From the NCBI GenBank assembly GCA_963772585.1, contig CAVYXV010000002.1:682001-746000 (forward strand): a DNA stretch of 64,000 bases, read 5' to 3'. This document shows positions 17,301 through 25,532 of the stretch, in pieces. Source of the DNA: CAVVXN01 sp963772585. GTDB taxonomy: Bacteria > Planctomycetota > PLA2 > JAEUHO01. Position 1 is the first letter of the stretch. Each line of letters starts with the position of its first letter. The position numbers were made by a program, and so were the translations under genes. Under the pieces are notes generated by a model. It was not told where the DNA came from, searched no databases, and was given only the letters and a program-made list of their open reading frames with translations.

Positions 17301-19928
17301 CCGGAGTCGGAGGTGCGGGCGCGTACGAGCCTGTACGACAAGCGCATGGACGCCCTCCGGCAGGGCCTGTGGGAACTCGGACGTCCCGGCGTCGATCAGG
17401 GTTCCCCCGAGGCACTCGCGAAGCGTGCGCACCTGGAACGGGAGCTCAAGTTCGCGCTCCGCGAGGGGGTGGAGACGTACTCCGATCCCGTGGGGCTGGA
17501 CCTGATCCTCCAGAGGGTGCAGATGGCGACGCACACCGTCGTCGAGGACGGTCGACCGGTCCGCAGGAAGATGAAGCCCCGGGACAGGATCGAGGACGAG
17601 CGCTTCACGTTGAACGGCGAGCTGCGAGGCGTCTTCACCGACATCGAGATCCAGGGCGTGATCCGCGATCAGGTGATGTTCATGGTCGAGCACGTCCGCG
17701 CGTGGCGGGAAGGGCAGGAGACGACCTTCCAGTGCGGCCGCGCGCTGGCCAAGTACGGCGAGCGCGTCGTGCTCGCACAGCACATCCTCGGCACCCAGAT
17801 CCACCTCCTAGACCACGGTCACCCGCTTCGCGTGTTGCACGAGGTCACCCAGCGGCTCGTCGCGGCGAAGGGGAATCCGGATCGTTTCCACGCGATGCTC
17901 CAGAACCTCTCGAAAGCGGAGCCTCATACGCCGGACAACGGATTGATCGAGCTCTTCGGTCTGCTCGAACGCGCCGTGCCCGGGATGGAGCACCAGACCG
18001 GGCCTCTCCCCGGCGCGCCGCGCCCCCGGAGTGCCGTGGTGATGCTCGGGTGGGACCGGAGCGTGGAGTCCTTGCGTCGGATGGGCGGGAGCGCCGCCTG
18101 CGTCGCGCGGGAGGAGCTCGAGCTGGACGCGACCCGGACGGAGCTCGCGCGCGCCCGGGAGCGTCTGCGGACCGTCGAGGCCCTTCTCTCCCGGTACGGG
18201 GCCACGGACTGGAAGACGGCGGAGAAATTGGAAGTCGAGAGACGCCAGGTCGATCTCGTCGTCAACTGCGTTCCGTGGATGAACACGAAGGACCCGCACG
18301 TCGAACAACTGAACACCCGTCTCAAGGCGATCGACGGGGAGCTCGGTCGCATGAAGGCGCCCTTCCGCCCCGCGGGCGGGGTGCAGACGTTTCGGGACGG
18401 CGAGGTGCTCGTCCTGCGCGCACGCGTCCGGGCCCTCGAGGCCCGCGAACAGTCCCTCCAGCGTGCGATCCCGAAGGATCGCGAGCGCCGGGCACGCGAG
18501 GCCAAGCTCGACGCCTACCGTTTGACGGGACTGTGGACGATCGGGAAGGTCCCCACTCCCTCCGCCAAGGTACGTGTCGTGCACGAGGGACGGGAAGTCA
18601 CGATGAGGATCCTCTGGCTGCCCGACGACGCAGAGCACGCGCGCTTCGAGGTCCGCGCGACGGCGAGAAGAGGCGTGATCGACGGTCTCTGGGAAGACCG
18701 GAAGGTCCACCCGACGACGTGGCTGGCGAACGGGAACGCCCACGCGGGAAGGACAGGGGGGCGCTTCCATGCCGAGCTGGCGCTCGACGGCAAGTCCTTC
18801 ACCGTGACGAAGACGACGGAGGAGTACCCCGACGGGCCGTTTCGGTGGCGAGGAAGCGTGTTCTACCTGGTGGAGCCGGGCCCTGCCGCGGCGCTGACGC
18901 CGGCGGACTTCATGCGCCTCGAGGCAAAGCCCGTTCCGCAGCGGAGCGAGAGGCCGCTCCGCGCGAGCGGCGAAGGCCTCGAGAGGGGGGTCGGACGGCT
19001 CTACTTCGAGGCCCGCGGTGCCGACGGTCTGCGTGTGGGCGGCAGGGTGAAGCTGTACGAGGCCGGGACGCGGACCTTCGTGGACCACGGGCGGATCGGC
19101 GGCGCACTCGAGATCGAGCCCGGGACCTACGACGTGTCGTTTCCCGTCGCGCCGACCGCCTGGGTGCGGGGGGTGCGCGTCGCCGCGGGCGACGCCACGA
19201 CGGTCGCAGCTCCCGTGCTGGGGCGTCTGCTCGTGAAGACCGAGCTTCCGCGCGGCCGGAAGAGCGACGATCTGGGTTTGTCGGTCCGCATCTACAAGGG
19301 CAAGCAAGCGGTCGGAACGGCCCGGCAGGGCGATCCGGTGGACCTCGTCCCCGGCACCTACAGCGTGACGGCCACGCGCTCCGACCTCCGCAGTCCCCTT
19401 TGGACCAAGGAGGTGACCGTCGCCGCCCGTACCGAGGCCGAACTCACGTTCCGCTTCGGAGGCGTCACCCTCGCGAGCCGCGACGGGAAGGGCCAGCCCT
19501 TCCATGCGTCCGCGACCCTCTATCGTGAGGGCGAGACCGCAGGCCAGTCGCTTTCGCATCCCGGCGGCGCGTTCCTCCCGCTCTCTCCGGGCACGTACAA
19601 GATCCAGCTCAAGGGCCCGAAGCAGATGACGCATGCGACCGTGGCGGCGACCGTGCGCGTCCTGGGCGCCAGCGACCTCCGTGCGGACTGGGGTCGGATC
19701 CGCGTCCTGGTCCGGCCCTCCGCCGGTGTCGACCGCGGGGTGGTGGCCATGAGCAGCAAGGGCAAGGGACAGGTCTACGCCATCTTCGCGCCCGGTGAGG
19801 AGTCCATCGAGCGGGACGTCCCTCCCGGAACGTGGAAGGTCGTCTCCCAGAGTGCCGCGTGGACCCTGGAGAAGACCGTCGACGTGACGGCCGGTCACCG
19901 CGCCGAGGTCTCGTTCGAACCCCCGTAG
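14346..19928 (+). CDS. Giant secreted protein with nucleotidyltransferase-like motifs
   Basis: An 1860-residue exported protein: signal peptide (residues 1-22), then charged helical segments. A hydrophobic stretch around residues 475-590 could cross or insert into membranes. At residues 806-815 is GSNEPTSDID, matching the G-S...D-x-D active-site signature of nucleotidyltransferase folds. It is followed at 850-855 by FDVNEY, which could supply the third acidic residue. A helical middle follows. The last 350 or so residues are beta-rich repeats of carboxypeptidase-regulatory or PEGA type (repeated PGTY and PGTW turns). ATG 14346 has GGAGGA close upstream, and TATACT lies further up as a possible -10. 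No relative is recognised; the enzymatic reading is inference. Confidence 0.78.
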   Translation: MDRFLVVCLLAACALLPAAATAGDDPGTTPRGPEGIRLAFPGESAAAVETRRTAVAELETAVSALRALEAARGDIEKVAAARQRYAIATRRLRAQGRDQMRARLEAAGSEAARQQRGAQIVEQATKAVRSFELHAPTWARAIFAASVDAVEKAKRLGALEGAWRAYRVLYQAMQDVHTRLLPLDATRNRAAGLERSEWFWRPATNRAVVRMDDLAKRIVETDPDAVDDEQTREQKEAQTWFRRRRREIDKEEYTRLAIEAPMLWPDTREPVTGKLRIEIARNAEANLGYRLASAAVRSRIPFHDLFFADPRIAEAAKIAAKVKNTPEYVLLNYLTTGAEPPPAVYFLAAARAIRHEQELMHKWFDEGYLPKRWMGLGLATTARLLDLTGKTSATAVRKVLDEFYADADAAAGALDAAGSHKTHGPSDLTAAQQRLLEKYGYIRVAADGSKSFAIPTSSRRLGGLRGSLDLPGAHFMDVVNPENVVITIASVVLPEVASARLAQLAETVIGGRSAVMATRVLANLAAGAALSGTIEVIQKGKVDVERILIETFLVGTIAQGASRVAEIGGIAAVARGPLASWLRGNEAAMQQAVKWVGSSMGLATDSAIQAYWQAHLEKKHVDFATYLACLTNGALARVVATKFDQLQNREWLPEFLRTRAIEEPAFYAHVRDRATTLAKLIRGAKERYHAATDGGRDPSPLRLFLALGRGEISWSDLKIVYESDVQGMTTTMSRIRDLRDSHFRSLLLEAYADAKRMAHFDHMKELEEIAADPVLSSEDKEARSLASKRRYENDLALIHEGFIQPGSNEPTSDIDRSLSSPYTRKALIRISETKWRMNDAEWIPTTARAFDVNEYIDVLPFILETAAHRGKMRGLPADDGPPSDTPAPHGPPRFHGEELSHGEAMEALGYASAMLHMTDARARDYQRGVVVRKKERLERKGLPPETIERVLESLRGKLRAAERSRLRGQVELQEEMQALHLVPSDPESEVRARTSLYDKRMDALRQGLWELGRPGVDQGSPEALAKRAHLERELKFALREGVETYSDPVGLDLILQRVQMATHTVVEDGRPVRRKMKPRDRIEDERFTLNGELRGVFTDIEIQGVIRDQVMFMVEHVRAWREGQETTFQCGRALAKYGERVVLAQHILGTQIHLLDHGHPLRVLHEVTQRLVAAKGNPDRFHAMLQNLSKAEPHTPDNGLIELFGLLERAVPGMEHQTGPLPGAPRPRSAVVMLGWDRSVESLRRMGGSAACVAREELELDATRTELARARERLRTVEALLSRYGATDWKTAEKLEVERRQVDLVVNCVPWMNTKDPHVEQLNTRLKAIDGELGRMKAPFRPAGGVQTFRDGEVLVLRARVRALEAREQSLQRAIPKDRERRAREAKLDAYRLTGLWTIGKVPTPSAKVRVVHEGREVTMRILWLPDDAEHARFEVRATARRGVIDGLWEDRKVHPTTWLANGNAHAGRTGGRFHAELALDGKSFTVTKTTEEYPDGPFRWRGSVFYLVEPGPAAALTPADFMRLEAKPVPQRSERPLRASGEGLERGVGRLYFEARGADGLRVGGRVKLYEAGTRTFVDHGRIGGALEIEPGTYDVSFPVAPTAWVRGVRVAAGDATTVAAPVLGRLLVKTELPRGRKSDDLGLSVRIYKGKQAVGTARQGDPVDLVPGTYSVTATRSDLRSPLWTKEVTVAARTEAELTFRFGGVTLASRDGKGQPFHASATLYREGETAGQSLSHPGGAFLPLSPGTYKIQLKGPKQMTHATVAATVRVLGASDLRADWGRIRVLVRPSAGVDRGVVAMSSKGKGQVYAIFAPGEESIERDVPPGTWKVVSQSAAWTLEKTVDVTAGHRAEVSFEPP

Positions 19929-20624
19929 CGGGTCCACCCGCACGATGCGCGAAGCGCGCGACGGTACAGGCGGAAGTTGCCATCCGCCAAGAGGCAGCAC
20001 CCACAAGCCCTCCTCTCCTGCCGACAACAGGGTGTCCTGGTGCGTCGCTCGGGTTCGAGGCCAACGCGCGAGGAGGAGGCCAGCCCGCAGGATTCCGCCC
20101 GTCCGTACGTGAACGACCGACCCCGTCTCATGGATCAGGAGTGGGGCGCGAGAGAGATGGGCGTGCAGGGCGCCTCGGGCGACCGGCCGACATCTATCGC
20201 GACCTTCCCGGGTGCCCCCCGTCTCGCTCGCACGCGGCCTGGCCACTCGTCCGGGCCGGAACGGGCGTCGGCGCCAACCGATCTTGCCGACGCTCTCCGC
20301 GAGGAGGGCGTCGACGTCGGCCCAAGGGGCCTGGGCCGGCTCGGACCGGTCGGGTGCGTTCCGGATCGATCGGAGGTCGGGATCCCCCTCTCCACGGCGC
20401 AGCTCCTGCATCGCCAGGGCGGGAATCTCGGCGAGCATCCCGACCGCGGACATGGGGAGGTCTCCGGAAGGATGCGCACGACGTGACGGCCTTCGTAGCG
20501 TCATGAAGCGGGGTTCGGAGAAGGGAGGTCGCCAGGCCGCCGAGGCCGCGCCTCCCTGCCGTCCCGGGAGGTGGCGGCTGCGGCCACCGTTCCCGCGGGG
20601 CCGAACGCCGCGCGACGGTCGCTG
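19929..20624. other. Intergenic, no confident gene
   Basis: About 700 bases between the giant protein and the aminotransferase. A minus-strand frame from ATG 20505 has some protein-like text (PMSAVGMLAEIPALAMQEL) but no family match and no clear end; it continues as antisense to the giant gene. Nothing else is recognised before the operator at 20625. Confidence 0.35.
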
Positions 20625-20656
20625 CAAGTCCGACAACGGACTTGTAGAAATGACAA
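20625..20656 (+). promoter_or_regulatory. Inverted repeat plus 16-nt element shared with 25414
   Basis: A perfect 8-bp inverted repeat CAAGTCCG-ACAA-CGGACTTG (20625-20644) overlaps CTTGTAGAAATGACAA (20641-20656). The latter matches 13 of 16 bases of CTTGTACGAGTGACAA at 25414-25429. It lies about 80 bases upstream of the aminotransferase. Probable operator for a common regulator. Confidence 0.55.
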
Positions 20657-20734
20657 TCGGCGGGGCCGCGGTGCGCCGGGGACGGGGCTCTCGGGGGCGG
20701 TCGGACGCGGCATGGACGTTGCTCTCCGGGCGCC

Positions 20735-22123
20735 ATGCGCACTGCGACCACGACCCGTTCCTCCGACGCCGCGCCCTCGGGTTCGGCGCCCTCCGGTACA
20801 ACGCTCTACGCCGGCCACGTGAACAAGCAGTGGGTTCGCCTGCTCGACACCCTGGGCATGAACGTCCCGTACACGAAGTGCGAGGGGACGAAACTCTGGG
20901 TCGAAAGCGGCGACTCCTACACGGACTTCCTGTCGGGCTACTGCGTCCACAACGTCGGCCACAACCACCCGGACGTGATGCGGGCGCTGCATGAGGAGTT
21001 GGACGCGAGAGGTCCGGTCATCGTGCAGAGCCACGTCCCGGAGCTGGCCGGGCAGCTCGCCCGCCGGCTCTGCGACCTCGCCGGCGGCCGGCTGAACCGG
21101 GTCTGGTTTTCCAACACGGGGAGCGAGGGCGTCGAGACCGCCATCAAGTACTCGCGCCTCCACACGCAGCGGAGCGGCATCCTGTACAGCCGGGACGCCT
21201 TCCACGGCATCAGCTGCGGCGCCATGTCGCTGATGAAGAACACCGACTGGGCCGCGGACTTCGGCCCGTTCCTGCCGGACACCCAGGACGTTCCCTTCCT
21301 CGACCTGGACGCGCTGGAGCGGCACCTGGAGACCGGGGACTACGCGGCCTTCATCACCGAGCCCATCCAGGGCGAGAGCGGCGTGAGGATGGTCCCGCCC
21401 GAGACGCTCGTGGAGGCCCAGGAGCTCTGCCGCGCCCACGGCACGCTGTTCGTCGTGGACGAGGTCCAGACCGGGGTCTTCCGCACGGGGACGTTCCTCG
21501 CTTCGCACCAGTTGGGCATCGAACCGGACATGGTGATCCTCGCCAAGGCGCTGAGCGGCGGCCTGATGCCCGTCGGCGCCGTCCTCATGACCGACCCCAT
21601 CGCGGACTCCGTCTACCACTCCCTCGACCGGGCGTTCGTCAACTCCTCGACGTTCGGCGAAAACGCGCTGTCCATGCGCGCGGCCCTGGCGACCCTGGAC
21701 GTCATCGAGGGCGAGGGCCTCGCCGAGCGGGCGGTCTCCATGGGCGCGTTGCTGCGCGAGAGGGTTGCCGCGTTGGTGCCCTCCTACGAGATGCTCGGGG
21801 AGATCCGCGGCCTGGGTCTGATGAACGGCGTCGAGTTCCGTCCGCCGACCTCGCTCAAGCTCAAGGTGCTCTACCACGCCTTCCGCATGGCCCACCCGAG
21901 CCTCTTCGGGCAGATGGTCGTGCGCGCGATGTTCAAGAACAAGGTGCTCACCCAGGTGAGCGGCAACAACCACATGGTGATCAAGGCCTGCCCACCGCTC
22001 ACGGCGACCGAAGCGGACGTCGACGCCTTCGTCGGGGCACTCGAAGCGACCCTTCGGGCCTTCGAGTCGGGCGGCGGCTTCGTCGAGGGGCTCAAGATCG
22101 CGAAGGTGGCCCTGGGGCTCTGA
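20735..22123 (+). CDS. Class III PLP-dependent aminotransferase
   Basis: A 462-residue fold-type I aminotransferase of the acetylornithine/lysine/beta-alanine group. Seen: the substrate-side motif SGYCVHNVGHNHP, the phosphate-binding NTGSEGVETAIK, the cofactor-stacking VDEVQTG with Asp242, and the Schiff-base Lys271 in ILAKALSGG. Length is normal. It uses an amino donor such as glutamate or lysine; the substrate cannot be inferred. The stop is 46 bases from the converging type III PKS. The upstream operator is shared with the transporter operon, so I place it in the same pathway. No ribosome site is obvious before ATG 20735; a start nearer residue 24 is possible. Confidence 0.9.
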   Translation: MRTATTTRSSDAAPSGSAPSGTTLYAGHVNKQWVRLLDTLGMNVPYTKCEGTKLWVESGDSYTDFLSGYCVHNVGHNHPDVMRALHEELDARGPVIVQSHVPELAGQLARRLCDLAGGRLNRVWFSNTGSEGVETAIKYSRLHTQRSGILYSRDAFHGISCGAMSLMKNTDWAADFGPFLPDTQDVPFLDLDALERHLETGDYAAFITEPIQGESGVRMVPPETLVEAQELCRAHGTLFVVDEVQTGVFRTGTFLASHQLGIEPDMVILAKALSGGLMPVGAVLMTDPIADSVYHSLDRAFVNSSTFGENALSMRAALATLDVIEGEGLAERAVSMGALLRERVAALVPSYEMLGEIRGLGLMNGVEFRPPTSLKLKVLYHAFRMAHPSLFGQMVVRAMFKNKVLTQVSGNNHMVIKACPPLTATEADVDAFVGALEATLRAFESGGGFVEGLKIAKVALGL

Positions 22124-22168
22124 AGCTCTGAGGCCGGCGAGCGGGTCGAGGCCCGCCTCCCCCTCCGC

Positions 22169-23260
22169 CTACCACTCGACGAGCACGATCTCGGAGCAGA
22201 AGGCCGGCCCCATCGCCAGCAGGAGGCCGCGGCTTCCCGGCTCGGGACGCTGCTCGTCGAGGGTGCGCCGAAGGACCATGAGCACCGAGACGGAGGAGAG
22301 GTTGCCCTGCCGGGCGAGCACCTCCCAGGAGTGCGCCACCTGGTCGTGCTCCAACCCCAGGGCCTCCTGCATCGCGGCGAGCACCGCCGGGCCGCCCGGG
22401 TGGCAGACCCAGCGGTCGATGTCGCCGCGCTCCAAACCGCGCTCCTGCAGGAAACGGTCCACGTCGGGCCCTAGCCCCTCGCGTGCCATGCGCGGCACGC
22501 CTTCGCTGAGCACGAGCTCGAAGCCCTGCTCGCCGATGTGCCAGCCCATGACGTCTTCGGTGTCGGGGTAGATGTTGGACCGGGACTCGACGACGCAGGG
22601 GCCTTCGCAGGTCACGTGGCGCGCCCGCTCCTCCCCCACCACGACGACTGCCGCGGCGCCGTCGCCGAAGAGCCCCGTAGCGATGAGATTGGCCACGGAG
22701 AGATCCGCGGGCTGGAACGTCAGCGAGCACAGCTCGACGGACAGGAGGACGGCGACCTGCTCGGGGAAGGCCCGGACGTACTCCGCGGCCCGCGCGAGGC
22801 CGGAGACGCCGGCCACACAGCCCAGGCCGAAGAGCGGCAACCGCTTCAGGTCCGGGCGTAGGCCCATGCGGTTGAAAAGGCGCGCGTCGAGGGACGGCGA
22901 GCAGATGCCCGTCACGGAGGTCACGAACAGGGCGTCGATGTCGTGGGGGCCGAGGCCGGCGCGCGCGAGCGCATCGGCGATGGCCCTCTCCCCCAGCTTC
23001 AGGGACGCCTCGATCCAGTGGTCGTTCGTGTCGCCGAAGCCCTGGCGCGTGAAGTAGGTATCGAGGGGCCGCGCCAGGTGCCGGCTCTTGACGCGCACGT
23101 TCTCGAACAGCCCGCGGGCGCGCGACTTGAACGTGTCGCTCCGCTCCCAGATGGCGGACAGGGCGCCGAAGATCTCCTCCTGGGAGTACTCGTGCTCCGG
23201 GAGCGCCGTACCGACGGATGCGATCTGCATGGAGGGTGTCCCGAACTTGGTATGCCGCAA
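22169..23260 (-). CDS. Type III polyketide synthase (chalcone/alkylresorcinol synthase family)
   Basis: Homodimeric thiolase-fold enzyme that condenses malonyl-CoA units on an acyl-CoA starter. The catalytic triad is intact: Cys148 in FGLGCVAG, His287 in VCHPGGPAV, Asn320 in GNLSSVSVL. Length (363) is standard for bacterial members. TTG 23260 has AGGCGAG upstream. ATG 23230 begins at the usual family start (MQIASVGTALPE) and is the alternative. In bacteria such enzymes make alkylresorcinols, alkylpyrones and related phenolic lipids. The nearby FAD oxidoreductase and MMPL transporter fit that. The gene is monocistronic here, facing the aminotransferase. Confidence 0.93.
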   Translation of the reverse strand: MRHTKFGTPSMQIASVGTALPEHEYSQEEIFGALSAIWERSDTFKSRARGLFENVRVKSRHLARPLDTYFTRQGFGDTNDHWIEASLKLGERAIADALARAGLGPHDIDALFVTSVTGICSPSLDARLFNRMGLRPDLKRLPLFGLGCVAGVSGLARAAEYVRAFPEQVAVLLSVELCSLTFQPADLSVANLIATGLFGDGAAAVVVVGEERARHVTCEGPCVVESRSNIYPDTEDVMGWHIGEQGFELVLSEGVPRMAREGLGPDVDRFLQERGLERGDIDRWVCHPGGPAVLAAMQEALGLEHDQVAHSWEVLARQGNLSSVSVLMVLRRTLDEQRPEPGSRGLLLAMGPAFCSEIVLVEW

Positions 23261-23472
23261 CGCGAACTCGCCTGCGGCGAGAGCTTCCCGTCAAGAACCT
23301 CGGAGAATGCCCCTGAGGCGCGCCCATCCGCGATCGGCCCGCTGGATGAGGAGCGGAGGCCCCCTGAGGACGACGCCGCGTACGACCGTACACAAGGAGG
23401 ACGAAGGGGGCCGACCGCCCCCAGCCCATTGGGCCGCGCCCGCCAAGGCATGTGAGCTCCCGCTACGCGACA

Positions 23473-23946
23473 CTAATGGATCTCGTCCCGGTGAAGGACG
23501 ACCCGCCCCTCGCCCGTCGAGAGGCGGAGTCGGCTCTCGGCCTCCTCGGCCACGGGCGGCTCCGAACCGTCGCCCAGGGAGAGCTTGCCGTTCGCCAGGC
23601 TCCAGTGGCCGTTGCGCACCTGGAAGGTCGGGGGATGGGAGGCCACCAGGGCGGCCGCCGCGTAGGAGTGATCCGCCTCGAAGTGGTAGGTGATCTCGAG
23701 CAGGGACGGCGCGGCCGCGCCTTCGATGATCTCGGACCGCCAGGTCCCGGGGATGCTCGAAGCCCGGGCCGGCTGCCAGTGCGCCTGGTCCACGCCCGGC
23801 TCGACGGCCCGCGCCGCGGGGGCAAGGGGGGTGGCCGAGGAACAGGCCGTCCCCGCCAGGGCGCCTGCCACGAGCAGGATGGACGCGAGGAGACGTCGCG
23901 GGCGCCGCCGGCCGACCCGTCCGCGCCCGGTTCCGAGCCGGGGCAT
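23473..23946 (-). CDS. Putative lipoprotein
   Basis: A 157-residue protein with a basic N-terminus, hydrophobic stretch and lipobox LAGTAC, so probably lipid-anchored. The mature part looks like a small beta-sheet domain (PGTWRSEI, HFEADHSYAAAAL, FQVRNGHWSLANGKLSL), reminiscent of lipocalin-like DUF4488/DUF5004 proteins, but I cannot assign a family. ATG 23946 begins two bases after the YceI stop and has AGGAGGGG upstream, so it is the second gene of that operon. Confidence 0.75.
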   Translation of the reverse strand: MPRLGTGRGRVGRRRPRRLLASILLVAGALAGTACSSATPLAPAARAVEPGVDQAHWQPARASSIPGTWRSEIIEGAAAPSLLEITYHFEADHSYAAAALVASHPPTFQVRNGHWSLANGKLSLGDGSEPPVAEEAESRLRLSTGEGRVVLHRDEIH

Positions 23947-23948
23947 CG

Positions 23949-25280
23949 CTACGGCCCCTCCTGGATGCGGGCGCGAAGGCGGATCCACACCTGGACCATC
24001 CGGTCCACGTTGATGACGCCGAGCTTGCTCGGGGGCTTGATGCCGTAGGCCGTCATGTCGAGCGGCATCTCGCCGTCGACGTGGAGCCGGCGCGATTCAT
24101 CGAGGCTGAGCGTGGTGGGCATGTCCACGGCGCGCGTCGTGCCCTTGATCGACATCTGCCCGTGCGTGATGCCGATCACGCGCTCCGCGTGCGCGTCCAC
24201 CTTCTGCGGGGTGAACGAGACGAGGCGGAACATGATCTCGGGGTGCTGGGCCGTCGCCAGCGTGGAACGCATCTCGACGTCGCGGGCCGCGTCGCCCGTG
24301 TCGAGCGTCGCCGACTGGACGTGGATCTCGGCCTTCGGGTCGAGGTTCGGCCGCGAGAGGTCCACCTCCACCGTGCCGCTCAGGTTCGAGGTCACGCCCG
24401 TGAAGCCGTGCAGCGTGCTCTTGCCGTCGAAGCCGACCCGCGAGAGAGAGGGAACGAGTGCCCAGCGCTGGCGCCGGTCGAAGGCGACCGACTGGCTGGG
24501 CAGCGTGAAGGACAGGAAACCGTGGCCGGTGGACGGCGGGGCGGCCTTCGCCGACGCGGGGACGGGCGTCGCGGCCTTCGCGGGACGCACGGGCGAGCGC
24601 GTCGGAGGCGGGGCCGCCTTCGCGACCGTCGCCACGGCGGGCCGCGACGCGGGCGCATGGGGAGGGACGGCGGTCGGAGCGGCCGTCGCCTTGACCGGTC
24701 GGTGGTCGGACGCGAGGACCGGCGTGTGGACGGGCGCCGGGAGGTGGCTTCGGGGGGGTGCGGGGGGCGCAGAGGGGGCCGCGGGGGAAGCGGCGGCGAG
24801 TCGCTCGGCGGCGACCCGGGCCGTCTCGAGGTCGCGGACGGCGGCGAGCAGTCGGGCGGTCGTCTCGTCGACGTGCGCGCCCGCCGCGCGGGCCTCCTCG
24901 CCTCGCTCCTCGCGGTCCTTGTCCAGGGCGGCTTCGAGGCGGTCGAAGTGCGAGGCGACCTGCTCCTCGACGTGCGCATCGACGTGCGCCTCGACGTGCT
25001 CCTCCACCTCCCGGGCGCGATCGGCCCTTTCCTGGCTCGCGTTCTGCTGGAGACGTTCGAAGTTCGTCCCGAGCGCCTTGGCGAGGGCCTTCAAGTCGCC
25101 CTCGACGGCAGCCACGCGATCCTCGAGCAACGCGACGCCGTCGTCCGCCTCGGTCCGGGCGTTGCCCTCCTGGACGGTGAGCTGCACGCCCTCCTTGGTG
25201 AGGGTCCATGCGGCCACGCCACCCAGGGTCCAGGCGAGGAGCGCGACGGCGCCGACAATCGTCAGGATCTTTCGGTTCAT
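23949..25280 (-). CDS. Membrane-anchored YceI-domain protein
   Basis: A 443-residue protein: an N-terminal membrane anchor (residues 5-28), a charged coiled-coil-like segment with His/Glu repeats (about 40-160), and a long Pro/Ala linker (about 165-255). The C-terminal YceI domain runs from ALVPSLSRVGFDGKSTLHGF to LDMTAYGIKPP. YceI domains are lipocalin-like barrels that hold polyprenoid or other long hydrophobic chains. The anchored, spacer-bearing architecture suggests a periplasmic lipid carrier. It is divergent from the MMPL transporter and upstream of a lipoprotein. ATG 25280 begins the hydrophobic anchor. The ORF open upstream in the same frame is antisense shadow. Confidence 0.85.
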   Translation of the reverse strand: MNRKILTIVGAVALLAWTLGGVAAWTLTKEGVQLTVQEGNARTEADDGVALLEDRVAAVEGDLKALAKALGTNFERLQQNASQERADRAREVEEHVEAHVDAHVEEQVASHFDRLEAALDKDREERGEEARAAGAHVDETTARLLAAVRDLETARVAAERLAAASPAAPSAPPAPPRSHLPAPVHTPVLASDHRPVKATAAPTAVPPHAPASRPAVATVAKAAPPPTRSPVRPAKAATPVPASAKAAPPSTGHGFLSFTLPSQSVAFDRRQRWALVPSLSRVGFDGKSTLHGFTGVTSNLSGTVEVDLSRPNLDPKAEIHVQSATLDTGDAARDVEMRSTLATAQHPEIMFRLVSFTPQKVDAHAERVIGITHGQMSIKGTTRAVDMPTTLSLDESRRLHVDGEMPLDMTAYGIKPPSKLGVINVDRMVQVWIRLRARIQEGP

Positions 25281-25392
25281 GCCGCCCCCGGAAGCAAGGC
25301 CCGGGCCATGCTGGCGCCCGGGGAAGACGGGGCGGCCAGGGCCCGTAGATGGGCCGCCGAGGCGTCTGCGCGCGGGCGATGGCGCATGCCCT

Positions 25393-25430
25393 CTTGTCAC
25401 TCTTGCAAGCGATCTTGTACGAGTGACAAG
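25393..25430. promoter_or_regulatory. Palindromic operator in the YceI/MMPL divergent promoter
   Basis: Perfect 10-bp inverted repeat CTTGTCACTC / GAGTGACAAG (25393-25402 with 25421-25430). It encloses the palindrome CTTGCAAG and contains CTTGTACGAGTGACAA, the element shared with the aminotransferase promoter at 20641. It lies about 110 bases from each divergent start. Strong candidate for a dimeric repressor or MerR-type activator site. Confidence 0.6.
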
Positions 25431-25532
25431 CGCGGGGCCGTTCGAACGCCGGGAGGGGGCTTTCGCCGCCGCTCTCCCTCGGCCCCCACGAGGCACGGGA
25501 TCTGCACTTCGCGCCGGGATGGAACACGACGC

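Noticed and set aside
20135..20505. Minus-strand ORF upstream of the aminotransferase
   Set aside because: Some protein-like text, but no ribosome site, no family and no natural end; kept only as a note on the gap.
14201..20801. Very long alternative frames on both strands across the giant secreted protein gene
   Set aside because: Composition is Arg/Gly/Pro-biased without domains. The frame from ATG 14346 has a signal peptide, ribosome site and normal amino-acid use.
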